From positions 105,788-169,787 of the forward strand of contig JBBEAV010000004.1 of NCBI GenBank assembly GCA_040882655.1: a stretch of DNA of 64,000 nt, in the 5' to 3' direction. The notes under the pieces are model-generated. The model did not search any database and was not told where the DNA came from. It saw nothing but the letters and a program-made list of their open reading frames with translations. This DNA comes from Acidimicrobilacustris sp040882655 (GTDB lineage Bacteria; Actinomycetota; Acidimicrobiia; Acidimicrobiales; Acidimicrobilacustridaceae). Shown piece by piece: positions 61,830 through 64,000 of the stretch. A program made the translations under genes and the position numbers. Each line of letters starts with the position of its first letter. Within the stretch, counting starts at the first letter, position 1.

Positions 61830-62183
61830 ATGGAAACTACTAGTGATCGCATCGAGCAGTTCAAATCCGATGTGACTGATATGAATCTAAAGACCGGAAA
61901 CCCCGGCCGTGACAAAACGTTCCAGGCCATTGGCTTTGTGATGATGCTTGTAGGTGTCATCGGCGCATTCATTACGTATGTGTCCTCCAAAAACCTCGGT
62001 AGTCAACTCGATGTCACTTCAGAAGTTGCATTCACAGTTGCATTCCTGGCACTCACAGTGTTTGGTGCTGCGATCTTCCTGCGTTTTGCATTGGCGAATT
62101 TCCTTCGTATGTGGCTGCTTCGTCAGCTCTACGAAGGTCAGGCCAATACCGACCGCATCGTCGACGCCGTTTCAAAACACTGA
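61830..62183 (+). CDS. Small membrane protein of unknown function
   Basis: Protein of 117 residues with two membrane helices (about 32-52 and 66-90), a charged N-terminus (SDRIEQFKSDVTDMNLKTG) and a charged C-terminus (LRQLYEGQANTDRIVDAV). It lies 12 bases after livF and shares the last base of its stop with the next ATG, so it is inside the transporter operon. I do not recognise a family. It may be an accessory subunit of the transporter; this is inference from position only. Confidence 0.7.
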   Translation: METTSDRIEQFKSDVTDMNLKTGNPGRDKTFQAIGFVMMLVGVIGAFITYVSSKNLGSQLDVTSEVAFTVAFLALTVFGAAIFLRFALANFLRMWLLRQLYEGQANTDRIVDAVSKH

Positions 62184-62989
62184 TGGCGAGGATTGTCATC
62201 ACCGGCTCGGGGTCGGGAATTGGTGCCGCAACTTCGGCACGGTTACGTACTGATGGTCATACCGTCATTGGCGTAGACCTTCGTGGTGCTGAAATCGAAG
62301 CTGATCTCAGCCAGCCCGAAGGGCGGCAGGTTGCGATTACCGCTGTGGCCAAGGCATGTGGAGGAGTTCTAGATGGGCTCGTCACCTGCGCCGGGATTTC
62401 CGGTCTTCCCGGGCGCCCAGCCTCTCTTCTTGCATCAGTGAACTACTTCGGCACCATCGAGATTATGAACGGTTTGCGGCCCATGCTGGCCAAGGGTTCC
62501 AATCCATCCGCCGTTGCCATTAGTTCGAATTCAACTACTACTGCGCCTGGGTATCCCTTGGGTCTCACCGAAGCGTGTTTGGCAGGTGACGAAGAAGTTG
62601 CGCGTAGTGAGGCCGATAAGGGCGACTCGATCATGGCCTACGCCGCTACGAAGTTGGCTGTGGCTCGTTGGGTTCGCCACTCAGCAATCACCGATGAGTG
62701 GGCCGGGGCCGGTATTCGCTTGAATGCAATTGCCCCAGGGATGATCGATACGCCGATGATCGAAGAAGGCGCTACCGATCCGAATCTCAAGATTCAGCTC
62801 GACATGTTCAAAGACACGATCGCTCTTGGTCGCGCAGGTAAGCCCGAGGAAGTGGCTGCGTTTTTGGCTTTCCTGCTTTCCCCCGATGCCGGATTCTTCT
62901 GCGGTTCGGTGTTGTTTATTGATGGCGGCACCGATGCTCGATTCCGCGCCGATGATTTTCCGGCACGCTGGGAGATCCCAGGTATGTGA
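62183..62989 (+). CDS. Short-chain dehydrogenase/reductase in the transporter operon
   Basis: Oxidoreductase of 268 residues. The cofactor loop is TGSGSGIG (residues 7-14), the acidic turn GVDLRGAEIEADL suggests NAD, then TCAGISG, the Ser in AISSNSTT, the catalytic YAATK and the C-terminal GSVLFIDGGTDA. The layout, with a long lid after the Ser block (GLTEACLAGDEEVARSEADKG, shortened), resembles 3-alpha-hydroxysteroid dehydrogenase-like SDRs. ATG 62183 overlaps the stop of the small membrane protein. Confidence 0.88.
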   Translation: MARIVITGSGSGIGAATSARLRTDGHTVIGVDLRGAEIEADLSQPEGRQVAITAVAKACGGVLDGLVTCAGISGLPGRPASLLASVNYFGTIEIMNGLRPMLAKGSNPSAVAISSNSTTTAPGYPLGLTEACLAGDEEVARSEADKGDSIMAYAATKLAVARWVRHSAITDEWAGAGIRLNAIAPGMIDTPMIEEGATDPNLKIQLDMFKDTIALGRAGKPEEVAAFLAFLLSPDAGFFCGSVLFIDGGTDARFRADDFPARWEIPGM

Positions 62990-62994
62990 ACTGT

Positions 62995-63027
62995 CGGTTG
63001 TCGGACGCGCGACGCGTTCGACAACCG
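62995..63027. terminator. Stem-loop between convergent SDR genes
   Basis: CGGTTGTCG and CGACAACCG are perfect arms around a 15-base loop, directly after the + strand SDR stop and 9 bases from the stop of the minus-strand SDR. Confidence 0.72.
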
Positions 63028-63035
63028 AGGTGTTC

Positions 63036-63827
63036 TTACATTCCCGTAAAGACTTGGCGCATGTTCGCCAGCCACGCGTTGACATCGGCATTGCGTTTGG
63101 CCGAAGTCTGCGCTTCTCGTTCGCCGGTGTAGGTAACGAACGTCTCGGTATCAAGCGATGCCAGAAGCGAGATCGCAACTTCTTGAGAGGTTGCCGTTGT
63201 TGCTGGATCGCTCGGGAACGGGGCGTTGTTGCCGGGCTTGTCAGTGGAAAATTCACTGGCGGTCGTACCCGGAACAAACAAGTGCGCACGCACATTGGTC
63301 TTTCCGAGCTCGACGTAGAGGCCCTCGGTGAAGAACTCGAGAGCCGCCTTACTGGCGGAGTATGCACTGACTCCAAATGCCGCCATGTGTACGCCCATCG
63401 ACGACACGTTGACTATGTCGCCGCTATTGCGTTCGAGCATGTGGGGAAGTATGGCCAGTGTGAGGCGAACCGGCGAGAAGTAGTTGATGGACATAACGCC
63501 TTCAACATCCTCAGATGTCATCTGATCAGTGCGCTTGCGCTTGGGGACGCCAGCGTTATTGATCAGGACATCGACGCGACCGTCGAGTGACGCAATGAGT
63601 TGCGAAGCAAGCCCATCGATGGCATCGAGATCAGCAAGATCGGCGACAACCATCGTCGATTCCGGAGAGGACTGTTGGCAGCGTTCAAGCACATCGGCCA
63701 AACGGTCGGCGCGACGAGCAACGAGGGCAACTCGGGCCCCGCGCTTCGACGCCTCGATTGCAAGCGCTTCGCCAATTCCAGACGAAGCTCCGGTAATGAC
63801 GATGTTCTTGCCGCTGAGATCGATCAC
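63036..63827 (-). CDS. Short-chain dehydrogenase/reductase
   Basis: Protein of 263 residues of the classical SDR type: TGASSGIG (13-20), NNAGVPKRK, NVSSMGVHMAAFG with the Ser, and the YSASK pair, followed by a PGTTASEF stretch. The basic residues after the first strand (ARRADR) suggest NADP. GTG 63827 directly follows the TAG of the upstream gene on the same strand, so the two are co-transcribed. The substrate is unknown. Confidence 0.9.
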   Translation of the reverse strand: MIDLSGKNIVITGASSGIGEALAIEASKRGARVALVARRADRLADVLERCQQSSPESTMVVADLADLDAIDGLASQLIASLDGRVDVLINNAGVPKRKRTDQMTSEDVEGVMSINYFSPVRLTLAILPHMLERNSGDIVNVSSMGVHMAAFGVSAYSASKAALEFFTEGLYVELGKTNVRAHLFVPGTTASEFSTDKPGNNAPFPSDPATTATSQEVAISLLASLDTETFVTYTGEREAQTSAKRNADVNAWLANMRQVFTGM

Positions 63828-64000
63828 CTACTTGTTACCGTGACGCTTTTCGAAGGCATCGCGGATGCCATCACGCCAACTGACCTTGCATGGCCCGGTG
63901 AGCGCAGCGCGCTTGGTGTTGTCGGTGACTGATCCGCGGAGTGTGCCTTCCACTGGCACGGAGTTCACGACCGGGTTGATACCAGCGAGTTCTCCGATGT
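63828..64000 (-). CDS. Unidentified CDS, C-terminal part only (possible epimerase/SDR)
   Basis: The last 56 residues of a protein whose start lies beyond the window. The visible end includes IGELAGINPVVNSVPVEGTL, RGSVTDNTKRAALTGPCKVS and WRDGIRDAFEKRHG. The -GxxxxDxTKxxxLTGPxKxxWxDGxxxAFE ending is like that of NAD-dependent epimerase/dehydratase proteins, where it forms the last helix. The stop (TAG, 63830-63828) touches the GTG of the next gene. The identity remains open. Confidence 0.55.
   Translation of the reverse strand, partial: IGELAGINPVVNSVPVEGTLRGSVTDNTKRAALTGPCKVSWRDGIRDAFEKRHGNK

Noticed and set aside
1..64000. CRISPR arrays, insertion sequences, integrases, prophage or tRNA genes
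   Set aside because: I looked for repeat-spacer patterns, transposase or integrase motifs and tRNA-like cloverleaf ends and saw none.

Overview
The window reads as one arm of an Actinomycetota chromosome. The gene order pnp - M16 protease - dapB - dapA - rnj - ftsK - rimO - pgsA - cinA - recA - miaB - miaA - dapF - hflX - lexA - LysM protein - nrdR is the conserved actinobacterial block also found in mycobacteria. SOS boxes of the GAAC-N4-GTTC type, a BioB/BsaP pair, a class II ribonucleotide reductase and an F420-type oxidoreductase fit this. Moderate G+C and the acyl-CoA/amidohydrolase repertoire suggest Acidimicrobiia, but that is inference; no rRNA or tRNA gene is present. A run of 10 N (19649-19658) shows a draft scaffold.

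Region 1 (1-41 kb) is mostly housekeeping. It encodes RNA decay (pnp, rnj), tRNA and ribosome modification (miaB, miaA, rimO, hflX), chromosome translocation (ftsK), phospholipid synthesis (pgsA), and biotin synthase with its small auxiliary protein. Six genes in two groups (dapB, dapA; dapF, dapC, dapD, dapE) cover every step from aspartate semialdehyde to meso-diaminopimelate by the succinylase route. The SOS core is visible as recA, lexA and a divergent LysM membrane protein of the YneA/Rv2719c kind, with SOS boxes in their promoters. nrdR is followed, after one convergent gene, by nrdJ. The 633-bp region before nrdJ holds DnaA-box-like iterons, a long imperfect hairpin (candidate RNA), a strong promoter, two NrdR-box-like palindromes and a structured leader.

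Region 2 (about 42-64 kb) is a catabolic, probably accessory region. It contains a CaiB-type CoA transferase, an alpha/beta hydrolase, a thiolase-like protein lacking the usual nucleophile, three amidohydrolase-2 paralogues, short-chain dehydrogenases, an LLM oxidoreductase, a FadD19-like acyl-CoA ligase, a pair of acyl-CoA dehydrogenases, a TetR regulator, an APH-fold phosphotransferase and a branched-chain-amino-acid-type ABC transporter. The transporter permease is a LivH-LivM fusion and no binding protein is nearby. Together they look like uptake and CoA-dependent breakdown of an unidentified carboxylic acid; steroid or isoprenoid side chains are one possibility. A truncated acyl-CoA synthetase start lies before the transporter operon.

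At least ten genes have a TANNNT hexamer 6-8 bases before the start codon, which suggests widespread leaderless transcription; many others have clear Shine-Dalgarno sequences.
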